A stretch of 64,000 nt of DNA, from contig NZ_WWER01000004.1 of the NCBI RefSeq assembly GCF_009857885.1, positions 1 through 64,000 on the forward strand, read 5' to 3'. Both the position numbers and the translations under genes were made by a program. Every line of letters starts with the position of its first letter. The first letter of the stretch is position 1. Source of the DNA: Pusillimonas sp. TS35. GTDB taxonomy: Bacteria > Pseudomonadota > Gammaproteobacteria > Burkholderiales > Burkholderiaceae_B. The notes beneath the pieces were generated by a model that saw only the letters and a list, made by a program, of their open reading frames with translations, was not told the origin of the DNA and made no database searches. Below, piece by piece: positions 9,190 to 21,219 of this stretch.

Positions 9190-10125
9190 TCAGTTGACCT
9201 CGGCGCCGGGGTCTTCCTTCTTGACCGGTTTGACCAGGTCTTCGCGTTTGACGCCCAGCCACATGGCTATGGCGGCGGCCACGAACACCGATGAATAGAT
9301 GCCGAACCAGATGCCGATGGTGAGTGCCAGTGAGAAGTAGTGCAGCGTTGGGCCGCCGAAGAACAGCATGGCCAGCACCATCATTTGCGTAGACCCGTGG
9401 GTGATCACCGTGCGCGAAATGGTTTGTGTAATGGCACTGTTGATGATTTCTTGGACCGATGCTTTGCGTTGCTTGCGGAAGTTTTCGCGGATACGGTCCA
9501 TGATGACGACCGATTCATTGACCGAATACCCTAGCACCGCAAGCACCCCGGCCAGCACCGAGAGTGAAAATTCCCACTGGAAGAAGGCAAAGAAGCCCAG
9601 GATGATGATTACGTCGTGCAGGTTGGCCACCACGCCCGCGACGGCGAATTTCCATTCGAAGCGGAGGCCCAGGTAGACCATGATGCCGATGATCACGCAC
9701 AGCAGCGCCAGCAGACCGTTATGGACGAGCTCCTGGCCCACTTGCGGGCCTACGAATTCAACGCGGCGCAGCTCGACGCCCTTGTCCTGCGCCTGCAGCG
9801 CAGCAAGCACGGCATCGCTTTGGGCTGCGGAGCTTTCGCCCTCGCGCAGCGGCAGCCTGATCATCACGTCTTGCGAGGTGCCGAAGTTCTGTACCTGGAA
9901 ATCGGAGTAACCCAGCCCGCCAATGGCGCCGCGGACTGTGTCGAGCTGCGCGGCCTGCTGATAATGCACTTCCATCACCGTGCCGCCAGTGAACTCGATC
10001 GACAGGTGAAAGCCCCGGGTGACGATGAAAAACACCGCCAGCACGAAAGTGATGAAACTGATGATGTTCAGCACCAGCGCATGGCGCATGAAGGGAATGG
10101 TGCGGTGTATGCGGAAAAATTCCAT
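9190..10125 (-). CDS. secF: Protein translocase subunit SecF
   Basis: SecF forms the SecDF-YajC complex, which uses proton motive force to help SecYEG complete protein export. The product has 311 residues, six predicted membrane helices and a periplasmic loop after the first. The conserved fourth-helix segment SVNESVVIMDRIREN is present. It follows secD after 69 bp and is the last gene of the queA-tgt-yajC-secD-secF run. Confidence 0.96.
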   Translation of the reverse strand: MEFFRIHRTIPFMRHALVLNIISFITFVLAVFFIVTRGFHLSIEFTGGTVMEVHYQQAAQLDTVRGAIGGLGYSDFQVQNFGTSQDVMIRLPLREGESSAAQSDAVLAALQAQDKGVELRRVEFVGPQVGQELVHNGLLALLCVIIGIMVYLGLRFEWKFAVAGVVANLHDVIIILGFFAFFQWEFSLSVLAGVLAVLGYSVNESVVIMDRIRENFRKQRKASVQEIINSAITQTISRTVITHGSTQMMVLAMLFFGGPTLHYFSLALTIGIWFGIYSSVFVAAAIAMWLGVKREDLVKPVKKEDPGAEVN

Positions 10126-10194
10126 GTCTGAATCTTGCCTGTGTGTTGCCTGTTATCGGGAAGCCCTGCGCCGCGCGTGGGCGGCGGGCAGGGG

Positions 10195-12069
10195 TTATTC
10201 CTCGTTGGGTTTCCAGATCTGGCCGATGGAGACCGTGCGCAGCTTGCGCTGGCGGCCATACCAGAGGTTGACCAGTGCCCGCACACCTACGATGGACGAG
10301 AACATGGAGGTGAGGATGCCGATGCAGTGCACGACCGCAAAGCCGCGGATGGGGCCGGTACCAAAAGCCAGTAGCGCCAGCCCGACAATCAGCGTGGTGA
10401 GGTTGGAGTCGAGAATCGTGCCCCAGGCCCGTTCGAAGCCCAGGTGAATGGCCTGCTGCGGCGGCAGCCCCAGGCGCAGCTCTTCGCGGATACGTTCGTT
10501 GATGAGCACGTTGGAGTCGATGGCCATGCCTAGTGTGAGCGCAATGGCCGCAATGCCAGGCAGCGTGAGGGTAGCCTGCAGCATCGACAGCACCGCCAGC
10601 AGCAGGAGCACGTTGAAGGCTAGCCCCAGCGTGGAGAACATGCCGAACAAACGGTAGTACATGATGATGAAGATCGCGATGGCGATAAAGCCATACAGCG
10701 TGGAGTAAAAGCCCTTGGCGATGTTGTCGGCGCCCAGGCTGGGGCCGATGGTGCGCTCTTCGATGATTTCCATGGGCGCGGCCAGCGAGCCGGCGCGCAG
10801 GAGTAGCGCGATGTCGGCGGCGTCCTGCGCCGTCATGCTGCCGGATATCTGCACCTGCCCGCCCGGGATCTCGCTGCGGATGACCGGCGCGGTGACGACC
10901 TGGCCCTTGCCCTGCTCAAACAGAAGGATGGCCATGCGCTTGTTGATATTGTTGCGCGTGACGTCGCGGAAAATACGCGCGCCCTTGTCGTCGAGCGTGA
11001 GGTTGACGGTGGGCTGCTGCGTTTGTTGGTCGCGGCCCGGTTGTGCGTCTTTCAGGTTTTCGCCGGTGAGGATGACCTGGCGGCGCAGAAGCATGGGGCG
11101 ACCGTCAGCGTCGGTATAGCGCTCAAGCCCGAAGGGCACGCGGCCGGCGGCCAGCGCCGCCTGGGCCGACGGCGAATCGTCGACCATGCGGATCTCGAGT
11201 GTGGCCGTGCGGCCCAGGATTTCTTTGGCCTTGGCGACGTCTTGTACGCCAGGCAACTGGACGACGATGCGGTCGGCGCCCTGCTGCTGGATGACAGGCT
11301 CGGCGACGCCAAGCTCGTTGATGCGATTGTGCAGCGTGGTGATGTTTTGCTTGAGTGCGTTGGTTTGCACTTGCGTGACTGCGGTTTCGGTGAGCTTGCC
11401 CGTGAGCATGAACTGGCCGCCGGTTTCGCCCGTGGCGGTGAATACCATTTCGGGCATGGCGCGGGTGAGTTCTGATGCGGCGGCCGAGCGGTCGGCCTCG
11501 CTGTTGAAACCGGAAACGATGGACAGGTTCTCGCGCTCGACACTGGCAGGGTTGATCTTGACGTTGCGCAGGGTATTGCGCACATCGTTGGCCATGGAGT
11601 CGTAGCGGCCGGTGAGGGCGCCCTGCATATCGACCTGCAGCAGGAAGTGCACGCCGCCGCGAAGATCGAGGCCCAGGTACATCGGGTGCGCACCCAGCGC
11701 GGACAGCCAGTTGGGCGAGGCCGGCAACAGGTTAAGCGCCACCGTGTAGGACGGGTCGGCTGGGTTGGTGTTCAGGGCCTTTTCGATAAGGTCCTTGGCC
11801 TTGAGCTGGACGTCTGTGTTTTCGAAGCGTACGCGCACCGTACCGACCGGGCCGTTCATGTCGAACCGGCTGCCGGTGTAGGCGAGGTTATTGCTGCGCA
11901 GGACGTCTTCGACCCGGCTCAAGGTGCCCGCATCGACCTTGACGGTAGACTTGGCGCCAGCGACCTGAACCGCGGGAGATTCACCAAAGAAATTGGGCAG
12001 TGTGTACAGCAGGCCGAGAATAAGGGCCACCAGTACGGTCAGGTATTTCCAGAGGGGATAGCGGTTCAT
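10195..12069 (-). CDS. secD: Protein translocase subunit SecD
   Basis: A 624-residue inner-membrane protein with a large periplasmic P1 region between the first and second helices and five more helices in the C-terminal third. The conserved motif GMAIDSNVLINERIREE contains the acidic residue implicated in proton transport. Length and layout match family members. It lies 58 bp downstream of yajC and 69 bp upstream of secF. Confidence 0.96.
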   Translation of the reverse strand: MNRYPLWKYLTVLVALILGLLYTLPNFFGESPAVQVAGAKSTVKVDAGTLSRVEDVLRSNNLAYTGSRFDMNGPVGTVRVRFENTDVQLKAKDLIEKALNTNPADPSYTVALNLLPASPNWLSALGAHPMYLGLDLRGGVHFLLQVDMQGALTGRYDSMANDVRNTLRNVKINPASVERENLSIVSGFNSEADRSAAASELTRAMPEMVFTATGETGGQFMLTGKLTETAVTQVQTNALKQNITTLHNRINELGVAEPVIQQQGADRIVVQLPGVQDVAKAKEILGRTATLEIRMVDDSPSAQAALAAGRVPFGLERYTDADGRPMLLRRQVILTGENLKDAQPGRDQQTQQPTVNLTLDDKGARIFRDVTRNNINKRMAILLFEQGKGQVVTAPVIRSEIPGGQVQISGSMTAQDAADIALLLRAGSLAAPMEIIEERTIGPSLGADNIAKGFYSTLYGFIAIAIFIIMYYRLFGMFSTLGLAFNVLLLLAVLSMLQATLTLPGIAAIALTLGMAIDSNVLINERIREELRLGLPPQQAIHLGFERAWGTILDSNLTTLIVGLALLAFGTGPIRGFAVVHCIGILTSMFSSIVGVRALVNLWYGRQRKLRTVSIGQIWKPNEE

Positions 12070-12127
12070 GTCGGGGCGGGAGCTGATGCTGAAAAAGGCG
12101 CCGCGAGGCGCCTGGCGAGGCCGGGGA

Positions 12128-12475
12128 TCAGAGCGACTTGATCGTGCCCTTGGGCAGCACGGTGGTGACTGAGGTGCGCTGCACCAGCACTTCGACCGGT
12201 TTTTCGGCCAGGGTGGCCACTTCGATGGTGACGTAGCTGTCGGTCAGCTTGGTGACCTTGCCCAGCATGCCGCCGCCGGTGATGACCTCATCGCCCTTGC
12301 CAAGGCCAGCGACCATGTTGCGGTGCTCTTTCTGGCGTTTCATCTGAGGACGGATCATCAGGAAGTAGAGGATCACGAACATCAGGATGATGGGCAGCAT
12401 GCCCATCAGCGCGTTTTCGCCACCGGCGGGCGCGGCCTGGGCCATGATGAGGGGAAGGGTGTCGGTGACAGCCAT
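12128..12475 (-). CDS. yajC: Preprotein translocase accessory subunit YajC
   Basis: A 115-residue protein with one membrane helix (about residues 27-43, ending in the typical MIRPQ(M)K(R)Q) and a cytoplasmic C-terminal domain. It associates with SecDF. A good CTCCTGGAGG-type ribosome site lies just upstream of the ATG on the minus strand. A 144-bp gap separates it from tgt, so an internal promoter is possible. Confidence 0.95.
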   Translation of the reverse strand: MAVTDTLPLIMAQAAPAGGENALMGMLPIILMFVILYFLMIRPQMKRQKEHRNMVAGLGKGDEVITGGGMLGKVTKLTDSYVTIEVATLAEKPVEVLVQRTSVTTVLPKGTIKSL

Positions 12476-12619
12476 GAATTCTCCTGGAGGATATTTTTGG
12501 TTAACTCTGTATTGTAGCGATATATTGCGTCACGGCCAGCGGGGGCCGCCGGGGCGGCCGGGTTGCCATCTTGCAGCGGTATCTCGCGACATGACTGGCA
12601 TATGCCTGCCGGGGCGCAC

Positions 12620-14802
<2,183 letters not shown>

Positions 14803-15005
14803 TGAAAGTCTTCTCGGGCCGGCGCCGTGGTGGCGCGGCAGGGTGCGGAGTGGTGCGCGGTACAGGCATCAGCCAGGCGCGGCAGCGCCGGCTATCATGG
14901 CCAGGCGGTATTTTAAGCGTTTGCGGCGAAAAATTCCCCACGGCGGGTGCCGCGCACTGGCCAGGATTGTTTATGCTGATGTTTTTTGCGGGTGGGAGAC
15001 GGGAC

Positions 15006-16583
15006 ATGTTTGCATGGTTGGGGCGGTTGGCCAAGGGTCTTAGCGCGGGGTTCGTCCTTCAGGGCCATGCCGGGCGCGGCCATTGCTTCGCCGGCGATGC
15101 TGGCGCGCGAGCTCGATGGCGGCATGTCCAGGCCGAAAGGCCGGGTGTCGTCCCGCCCGGCGGCAGCCGGTTGCGCACGGGCTTGGCGATGGCGCTACTT
15201 GCCTGTACAGTGCCCGCCTCTGCGCTTTCCCAGGCGCTGCCGCCCGAACTGGCCAAACTCTGGGGCGCAACTGGTATGCCCGATAGCGTTCTGTCTGTGC
15301 AGGTGCAGGAAATCGGCGGCCCCGCGCTGGTTTCCGTCAATAGCGACACGCCGCGCAACCCAGCCTCTGTCATGAAAATGGTGACAACCTGGGCGGGGCT
15401 GGCCGGCCTGGGGCCCGACTACACTTGGCGCACGACAGCGTTGGCCGAAGGCAAGGGGCGTATCGATGAGCAGGGCACGCTGGCCGGGCCGCTGTACCTG
15501 AAGGCAGGCGGCGACCCCTACTTTACCGTGCAGGATCTTTGGGCTTTGCTGCGCGAGCTGCGCCTGCGCGGCATCAAGAATCTGACTGAGGTGGTGGTCG
15601 ACCGCTCGGTGTTCGGCGCGGTGGACATTGACCCAGGCGCCTTCGACGGGGCGCCGGAACGGCCCTACAACGCGAGCCCCGACGCCATGATGGTAGGGTT
15701 GGGCGCGATACGCCTGCTGTTTCAACCCGACATGGCCGCCCACAAATGGATCGGCGTGATCGACCCGCCGGTACGCGGTGTGCGTCTGGAAGGCGAGGTG
15801 AAATGGAGCGGCGCGACATGCCCCGGATCGCCTTCGATTTCCACCCAGGTGCTGCCGGTGCAGAACGAGTTCGTCGTGCGCATAGGCGGGACGGCGGCCG
15901 GATCGTGCGGCGAGTTCAGCATCTACCGGCTGGCCCTGCCGCAGGGCGAATACTTTGCGCAGTTGTTCACCATGCTGTGGCGCGAGCTGGGCGGCACCCT
16001 GGCGCGCGGTGTGCGCAGCGGCCGTGTACCCCGCAACGCCACGACGCTCGCTTGGCACGATTCCCAGACCCTGGCCGATACCATCCGCTATATCAACAAG
16101 CACAGTAACAATGTCATGGCGCGTACGCTGCTCCTGACGCTGGGGGCCGAGAAGTCCGGGCCCGGCGCGACGCCCGCCTCGGGTGCGGCAGCCGCGCTTG
16201 GGATACTCGCGCGGCAGGGTGTAGATACGCGTGGTTGGGTGCTGGACAATGGTGCCGGGCTGTCGCGCAACGGCCGGGTGACGGCGGCGGGTATGGCTGG
16301 CATGCTGGACGCTGCCTGGCGTTCGCCCCTGATGCCTGAGTTCATGTCGTCGCTGGCGATTGCCGGGGTGGATGGCACCGTGCGGCGCCGCATGCGCGAT
16401 GACGAGGTCAAGGGCATGGCGCACCTGAAGACTGGCAGCCTGCGCGACACCCGCGCGCTCGCGGGTTATGTGCTGGGGGCAAGCGGCAAGCGATACATAC
16501 TGGTCAGCCTGGTCAACGATGATCGCGCGGCCGCCGTGCGGGCGTTCAACGATGGCTTGGTCGCCTGGCTGGCGGCACGCTGA
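15006..16583 (+). CDS. dacB: D-alanyl-D-alanine carboxypeptidase/endopeptidase (PBP4 type)
   Basis: A low-molecular-mass class C penicillin-binding protein that trims and cleaves peptidoglycan peptides in the periplasm. All three active-site motifs are visible: SxxK in NPASVMKMV, SxN in NKHSNNVMA and KTG in HLKTGSLRD. The start is uncertain. The frame is open back to 14790, into queA. ATG 15006 has a GGAG eight bases upstream but gives an unusually long segment before the apparent signal peptide ([19 protein letters not shown]). A TTG at 15171 or ATG at 15189 would place the signal peptide at the N-terminus. Confidence 0.85.
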   Translation: MFAWLGRLAKGLSAGFVLQGHAGRGHCFAGDAGARARWRHVQAERPGVVPPGGSRLRTGLAMALLACTVPASALSQALPPELAKLWGATGMPDSVLSVQVQEIGGPALVSVNSDTPRNPASVMKMVTTWAGLAGLGPDYTWRTTALAEGKGRIDEQGTLAGPLYLKAGGDPYFTVQDLWALLRELRLRGIKNLTEVVVDRSVFGAVDIDPGAFDGAPERPYNASPDAMMVGLGAIRLLFQPDMAAHKWIGVIDPPVRGVRLEGEVKWSGATCPGSPSISTQVLPVQNEFVVRIGGTAAGSCGEFSIYRLALPQGEYFAQLFTMLWRELGGTLARGVRSGRVPRNATTLAWHDSQTLADTIRYINKHSNNVMARTLLLTLGAEKSGPGATPASGAAAALGILARQGVDTRGWVLDNGAGLSRNGRVTAAGMAGMLDAAWRSPLMPEFMSSLAIAGVDGTVRRRMRDDEVKGMAHLKTGSLRDTRALAGYVLGASGKRYILVSLVNDDRAAAVRAFNDGLVAWLAAR

Positions 16584-16674
16584 ATCGCCATGCGTGTCGC
16601 GTCATTGCTTCTACAATAATGGCATTGTCGATTACCGGCTTACCGAACGTCCGGGCCCTCCCCAAGGAAGCATC

Positions 16675-17316
16675 ATGCCTATCCACGAAATCCGCCATCC
16701 CTTGATTCGCCACAAGCTGGGCCTGATGCGCCGGGCGGATCTCAGCACCAAGAATTTCCGCGAAATGTCGCAGGAAATCGCCGCGCTGCTTACGTACGAG
16801 GCCATGAAAGACATGCCACTCGAAACCGTGCGTATCGACGGTTGGGCTGGCCCGCTGGATGTGGAAAAGCTCGCGGGCAAGAAGGTAACAGTGGTGCCCA
16901 TCCTGCGTGCGGGGATCGGCATGCTCGATGGGGTGCTCAGCCTCATCCCGGGGGCCAGGGTTAGCGCCGTGGGCATTGCCCGCAATGAAAAAACCTTGCA
17001 GGCTCATACCTACCTGGAGCGGCTGGCGGGCCAGATGGACCAGCGTGCCGCGCTGATCGTGGACCCGATGCTGGCCACTGGTGGCTCGATGGTAGCCACC
17101 ATCGATCTGCTCAAGCGCGCCGGTTCACGGCATATCCAGGCGCTGGTGCTGGTGGCCGCGCCCGAGGGCATCAGGGCGGTGCAGGAGCGGCATCCCGATG
17201 TCGACATCTACACCGCCTCGATCGACAGCCATCTCAATGAAGACGGTTACATTATTCCCGGCTTGGGTGATGCGGGCGACCGCATTTTCGGTACACGCCA
17301 GAAAGAACCCTGCTGA
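16675..17316 (+). CDS. upp: Uracil phosphoribosyltransferase
   Basis: Pyrimidine salvage enzyme making UMP from uracil and PRPP. The 213-residue product begins [19 protein letters not shown], typical of the family, and contains the PRPP-binding motif [12 protein letters not shown] and a C-terminal uracil-binding region ([12 protein letters not shown]). The frame is open to 16468, but the ATG at 16675 after AAGGAAG is clearly right. It lies 91 bp after the PBP4 gene. Confidence 0.97.
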   Translation: MPIHEIRHPLIRHKLGLMRRADLSTKNFREMSQEIAALLTYEAMKDMPLETVRIDGWAGPLDVEKLAGKKVTVVPILRAGIGMLDGVLSLIPGARVSAVGIARNEKTLQAHTYLERLAGQMDQRAALIVDPMLATGGSMVATIDLLKRAGSRHIQALVLVAAPEGIRAVQERHPDVDIYTASIDSHLNEDGYIIPGLGDAGDRIFGTRQKEPC

Positions 17317-17417
17317 TGCGGCCAGTTAATATTTGCTAACCGATTCGACCAACTGGCGGCAGGCAGGCCTGCTTGGATCGGTTAGTATCTGGGCTGAAGC
17401 AATTTCATTGGACGGCT

Positions 17418-18140
17418 ATGCGTATTATCTGGATTCATCGCATTGTCGCGTGTGCATTGGGGTTGGCCGCCCTGCCTGCCTTTGCGGGGATGTGCCAGAC
17501 ACCATTCATGCATGACGGCGGCAAGGTCAAGCTCAGTGGTTCGGGCCTGCTCGCGCTGGGGGCCGATCTTTCATTTTCCAATGTACGCAAGCAAGGTGGC
17601 GATGTCTGTGAGGCCCGGGTGCAAGGTACGGCCACTTACGGCTTGGCGGGATTGCCGGCGGGGCAGGCCGGGCTCGACTACCTGATGCGCATCAATCGCG
17701 GCGAAGCCCGCTTCGAGCGCGACGACGGCAGCGGCCGAAGGGTGCCGGTGCAAGGCAAGTTCGACCTGCGCGTGCTGGGGCTGTTTTCATATGGCACGCC
17801 TATTACGCAGGCGGGCCAGCGCTTTCCGGCCCAACGTTTCGAGATCAATGTCGACAAAAAGGCGGCTCAGGCCCAGCCCGTTGTCATCCAGACTGGTGAA
17901 CGTACGGTGGGGCAGCGGCAGGATATCAATACAGCCGCAGGAAGCCTTTCGTGCTGGCCGGTGCGCTACACCCGCATCAGTGAGCCAACCCAGGCGTCAT
18001 TCAATGGGCTGATGCTGCCGGTGCCGGGGATGACGGCCAGTGTCACGGACTGGTATTGTCCCGATGTCAGCATGGTCATGCGCCAGGACAGCGTCCAGAA
18101 TGGCGTGACATCCACGGTAGAGGTCACTGAGCTGCGCTAG
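17418..18140 (+). CDS. Secreted protein of unknown function
   Basis: A 240-residue protein I cannot assign to a family. Residues 1-23 look like a Sec signal peptide (IHRIV, hydrophobic core, AFA cleavage site). The mature part has four cysteines (about residue 26, then in DVCEA, LSCWP and WYCPD), which suggests two disulfide bonds in the periplasm. Composition is ordinary for a soluble beta-rich protein and no lipobox is present. The upstream in-frame ATG at 17373 would hide the signal peptide. It stands alone between upp and the DUF883 operon. Confidence 0.75.
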   Translation: MRIIWIHRIVACALGLAALPAFAGMCQTPFMHDGGKVKLSGSGLLALGADLSFSNVRKQGGDVCEARVQGTATYGLAGLPAGQAGLDYLMRINRGEARFERDDGSGRRVPVQGKFDLRVLGLFSYGTPITQAGQRFPAQRFEINVDKKAAQAQPVVIQTGERTVGQRQDINTAAGSLSCWPVRYTRISEPTQASFNGLMLPVPGMTASVTDWYCPDVSMVMRQDSVQNGVTSTVEVTELR

Positions 18141-18201
18141 GCATGCGGGGTGCTGAAGTTTCGTTGTACTGTTTCTAAAACGTCTGATTGGGAGTGAAAT
18201 T

Positions 18202-18519
18202 ATGGCAACACGACAAAGCCTGCGCGAGAGCGAAGAGGATTTCATCGAAAGCCTCAAGGTCAGCCTGGACGAGGCGGAGAAGCTGATGCGCGAAGCCGCC
18301 GAGGCTACCGGCGACAAGGCCACCGAACTGCGTGAAAATGCACTGCGGTCGCTGCGGCGCACCCGAGAAGCCCTGTACGACACCCAGGATGACTTGATGG
18401 CGCGCGGCCGCCAGGCCTGCCGCGCAACCGACGATTACGTCCATGACAATCCCTGGCAGGCCATCGGTTTTGCCGGCTTGGCGGGTGTGCTGCTTGGTGC
18501 GTTGATCTGCCGCCGCTAG
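18202..18519 (+). CDS. DUF883 family membrane-anchored protein (ElaB/YqjD-like)
   Basis: A 105-residue protein with a long charged, probably coiled-coil N-terminal part (about residues 5-75) and one C-terminal membrane helix (GFAGLAGVLLGALI) ending in the short tail CRR. This is the layout of the ElaB/YqjD/YgaM family, some of which bind ribosomes at the membrane in stationary phase. A GGAG ribosome site lies about 10 bases before the ATG. It starts a three-gene unit like yqjD-yqjE-yqjK. Confidence 0.85.
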   Translation: MATRQSLRESEEDFIESLKVSLDEAEKLMREAAEATGDKATELRENALRSLRRTREALYDTQDDLMARGRQACRATDDYVHDNPWQAIGFAGLAGVLLGALICRR

Positions 18520-18582
18520 CCGCCGCTACCGCCGCCGCCAGCGTGGTTGCGCTGGCGGTGCGTCCAACCGGAAAGGGCCATC

Positions 18583-19002
18583 ATGTCTCTTAGACAATCG
18601 GCCGGCGACTTGGCCGGCATGCTGCTGTCCATTTTGCGTACGCGCCTTGAACTGTTTTCGCTCGAGGCGTCCGAGCAGAAGGCGAGCGTGATCAGTCTGC
18701 TGGGGATGGCATTCGGCGCCTTGTTGTTTCTTACATTGGCGGTGCTGGTGTTTTCGATCGCCGTGGCGCTTTATTTCTGGCCGACCGAGCAGCGTTATCT
18801 TGCACTGGGGCTGTTGGCACTGATCTACGCGCTGATCGGCGCGGGCCTGTTCCTGGCCCTGCGGCGCAAGCTGGTGTACGGGCCAATGCCGTTTGCCGCT
18901 ACGCTTGAGGAGCTTCAGCAGGATGTAGCGCTGGTAGAGCGGCTGCGCGGATCATCGACCCGTGCACATGACGGCCCTGCGCGGGACGAGGAGGCACGAT
19001 GA
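18583..19002 (+). CDS. YqjE-like phage holin superfamily membrane protein
   Basis: A 139-residue protein with two membrane helices in the middle (about residues 45-70 and 75-100) and charged ends. It matches the YqjE / Phage_holin_3_6 type that follows DUF883 proteins. The ATG at 18583 (MSLRQSAGD) is chosen over the open frame from 18547 because it follows a GGAAAGG site. The last four bases overlap the next gene. The name reflects the fold only; no lysis function is implied. Confidence 0.75.
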   Translation: MSLRQSAGDLAGMLLSILRTRLELFSLEASEQKASVISLLGMAFGALLFLTLAVLVFSIAVALYFWPTEQRYLALGLLALIYALIGAGLFLALRRKLVYGPMPFAATLEELQQDVALVERLRGSSTRAHDGPARDEEAR

Positions 19003-19409
19003 CCGCCGAACGACACTCAACGCGAAACACGGCAAGCGAACGCGCCGTGCGGATAGAGTTGGCGCGGATGCGTGCGGCGCTTGAGCGCGAGGCGGTGGCG
19101 CGCGATGCATGCAAGCTGGCCGGGGCGCTGCGGCCAAGCGCCATCCTGCACAGCATGGTGCCGCGGGCAGGCTCGCGTTCGGTGGTCGACTGGCTGCTGC
19201 GCGCGGTTGCGCTCACGCGTCGCTACCCCCTGCTCACGTCGGCCGCGTCAGCCCTTCTGTCAGGCGTGGGCCGTGGCAGGGGCCGTCAGCGCTGGCTCTG
19301 GCGGGTGGGCGCGGGCCTGCTGATCGCCTGGCAGGTGGCGCGCAAGCACGGCGAACACAATGCGCCGGGTCGCCACGATATTGACCTGCCCAAAGGGCGG
19401 GAGCGCTAG
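18999..19409 (+). CDS. YqjK-like small basic protein
   Basis: A 136-residue arginine-rich protein that starts within the stop codon of the preceding gene (4-bp overlap). A helical, possibly coiled-coil N-terminal half (RIELARMRAALEREAVARD) precedes a short hydrophobic stretch in the C-terminal half. Position and size match YqjK-type partners of DUF883/YqjE proteins, but sequence support for that name is weak. Confidence 0.6.
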   Translation: MTAERHSTRNTASERAVRIELARMRAALEREAVARDACKLAGALRPSAILHSMVPRAGSRSVVDWLLRAVALTRRYPLLTSAASALLSGVGRGRGRQRWLWRVGAGLLIAWQVARKHGEHNAPGRHDIDLPKGRER

Positions 19410-19552
19410 ACGGCGGCTCGCACAGCCAGGCATGCACCTGCCGGTCTACGTCGATAACGAAGCGTCGCACCACATGCATCGCCCTTGATGCGTCGCTCCG
19501 AGGCATGGCCAACCCCGGTGGTGCCGCGCCTTGCATTGCGCATATCGGCGCG

Positions 19553-21139
19553 CTACAGGCCCAGTTCGCCCCAGATGGCATCCACACGGGCCTTCACCTG
19601 TGCATCCATTTCGATGGGGCGGCCCCATTCGCGCTGGGTTTCACCCGGCCATTTATTGGTGGCATCCAACCCCATCTTGCCACCCAGGCCCGATACGGGC
19701 GAGGCAAAATCAAGGTAATCAATGGGCGTGTTCTCGACCAGCACGGTATCGCGCACTGGATCCATGCGCGTGGTCATGGCCCAGATCACTTCCTTCCAGT
19801 CGCGTACGTCTACATCGTGGTCGACGACCACGATGAACTTGGTGTACATGAACTGGCGCAGTACGCTCCAGAGCCCGAACATGACACGCTTGGCATGGCC
19901 AGGATACTGCTTGCGCATCGACACGACGGCCATGCGGTAGCTGCACCCTTCGGGCGGCAGGTAGAAGTCGACAATCTCGGGTAACTGGCGCTTGAGCAGC
20001 GGCACGAATACTTCGTTGAGCGCGACGCCCAGCACAGCGGGTTCGTCGGGCGGTTTGCCGGTATAGGTGCTGTGGTAGATCGGGTTGCGGCGCATGGTAA
20101 TGCGCTCTATCGTGAATACCGGGAACCAGTCCTGCTCGTTGTAATAGCCGGTATGGTCGCCGTAGGGGCCTTCGAGCGCCATTTCGTAGCCCGTGTCGGG
20201 CGCGGGCGGCGGCGCATGGATGGCGCCTGGCCCTGGTGTGGCGCTGTGCTCTCGCGAGGCCGGCGCCCGAGGCGGTAGGGCGCGCGGGTCGCTGGATGGC
20301 AGGATGTGCCCCTCAAGAACGATTTCGGCGAAGGCGGGTACCGACAGGTCGCTGTGCAGTGTCTTGGCCAGTTCGGTGCGCGAGCCGCGCAGCAGGCCCG
20401 CAAACTGGTATTCGGATAGGCTGTCGGGCACGGGGGTGACTGCGCCCAGAATGGTGGCCGGGTCGGCCCCCAGCGCCACGGCCATGGGAAAGGGCTTGCC
20501 CGGATGCGCCAGGCAGTGATCGCGGAAATCGAGCGCGCCGCCGCGGTGCGACAGCCAGCGCATGATGAGTTTGTTGCGCCCGATCAGCTGTTGGCGGTAG
20601 ATGCCCAAGTTCTGGCGCCGCGCATTGGGGCCGCGCGTAACCACCAAGCCCCAGGTGAGCAGCGGTGCCACGTCGCCGGGCCAGCAGTGTTGCAGCGGGA
20701 TAGCGTTCAGATCGACATCATTGCCTTCCAGTACGACCTCTTGGCACGGGGCCGCCTTGATCATGCGCGGGCTCATGTCCCAAAGCGCTGATTTGAGCTT
20801 GCCCACCGTGGCAATGGCATCGCGCAGGCCGCGAGGGGCTTCGGGTTCGCGCAGCGAGGCCAGCAGTTCGCCTACGTCGCGCAGGGCGCTGACGTCGTCG
20901 GCGCCCATACCCCAGGCGACGCGCTTGGGCGTGCCGAACAGGTTGGCCAGCACTGGCATGCGCGCGGGCGCGCCATTGTGCTGCGCATTTTCGAACAACA
21001 GGGCGGGGCCGCCCGCGCGCAGCACGCGGTCGCTGATATCCGTGATCTCGAGGTGAGTGGATATGGGCGCCTGGATGCGCTTGAGCTCGCCGTTGCGCTC
21101 AAGTTGGGCGATGAAGTCTCTCAGGTCACGATATTTCAC
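19553..21139 (-). CDS. ubiD: 4-hydroxy-3-polyprenylbenzoate decarboxylase
   Basis: The prenylated-FMN-dependent decarboxylase of ubiquinone synthesis. The 528-residue protein has the conserved C-terminal segments [29 protein letters not shown] and [13 protein letters not shown]-type residues ([13 protein letters not shown]). It is about 30 residues longer than the E. coli enzyme because of a Pro/Ala-rich insertion between EGHI and EGPYGDH (about 20187-20306). It is monocistronic on the minus strand, divergent from the transglycosylase gene. Confidence 0.95.
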   Translation of the reverse strand: MKYRDLRDFIAQLERNGELKRIQAPISTHLEITDISDRVLRAGGPALLFENAQHNGAPARMPVLANLFGTPKRVAWGMGADDVSALRDVGELLASLREPEAPRGLRDAIATVGKLKSALWDMSPRMIKAAPCQEVVLEGNDVDLNAIPLQHCWPGDVAPLLTWGLVVTRGPNARRQNLGIYRQQLIGRNKLIMRWLSHRGGALDFRDHCLAHPGKPFPMAVALGADPATILGAVTPVPDSLSEYQFAGLLRGSRTELAKTLHSDLSVPAFAEIVLEGHILPSSDPRALPPRAPASREHSATPGPGAIHAPPPAPDTGYEMALEGPYGDHTGYYNEQDWFPVFTIERITMRRNPIYHSTYTGKPPDEPAVLGVALNEVFVPLLKRQLPEIVDFYLPPEGCSYRMAVVSMRKQYPGHAKRVMFGLWSVLRQFMYTKFIVVVDHDVDVRDWKEVIWAMTTRMDPVRDTVLVENTPIDYLDFASPVSGLGGKMGLDATNKWPGETQREWGRPIEMDAQVKARVDAIWGELGL

Positions 21140-21219
21140 AGATTTTTGCCGATCGGGTTACATTGGACAGTGGCCGGAGGTTAACATCGGCCCACTTCAT
21201 TTTATCTGCAAGGGGCAGC

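Noticed and set aside
18583-19002. A phage holin from a prophage remnant
   Set aside because: The name comes from a superfamily; the gene sits in a DUF883-YqjE-YqjK-like unit and no phage genes are nearby.
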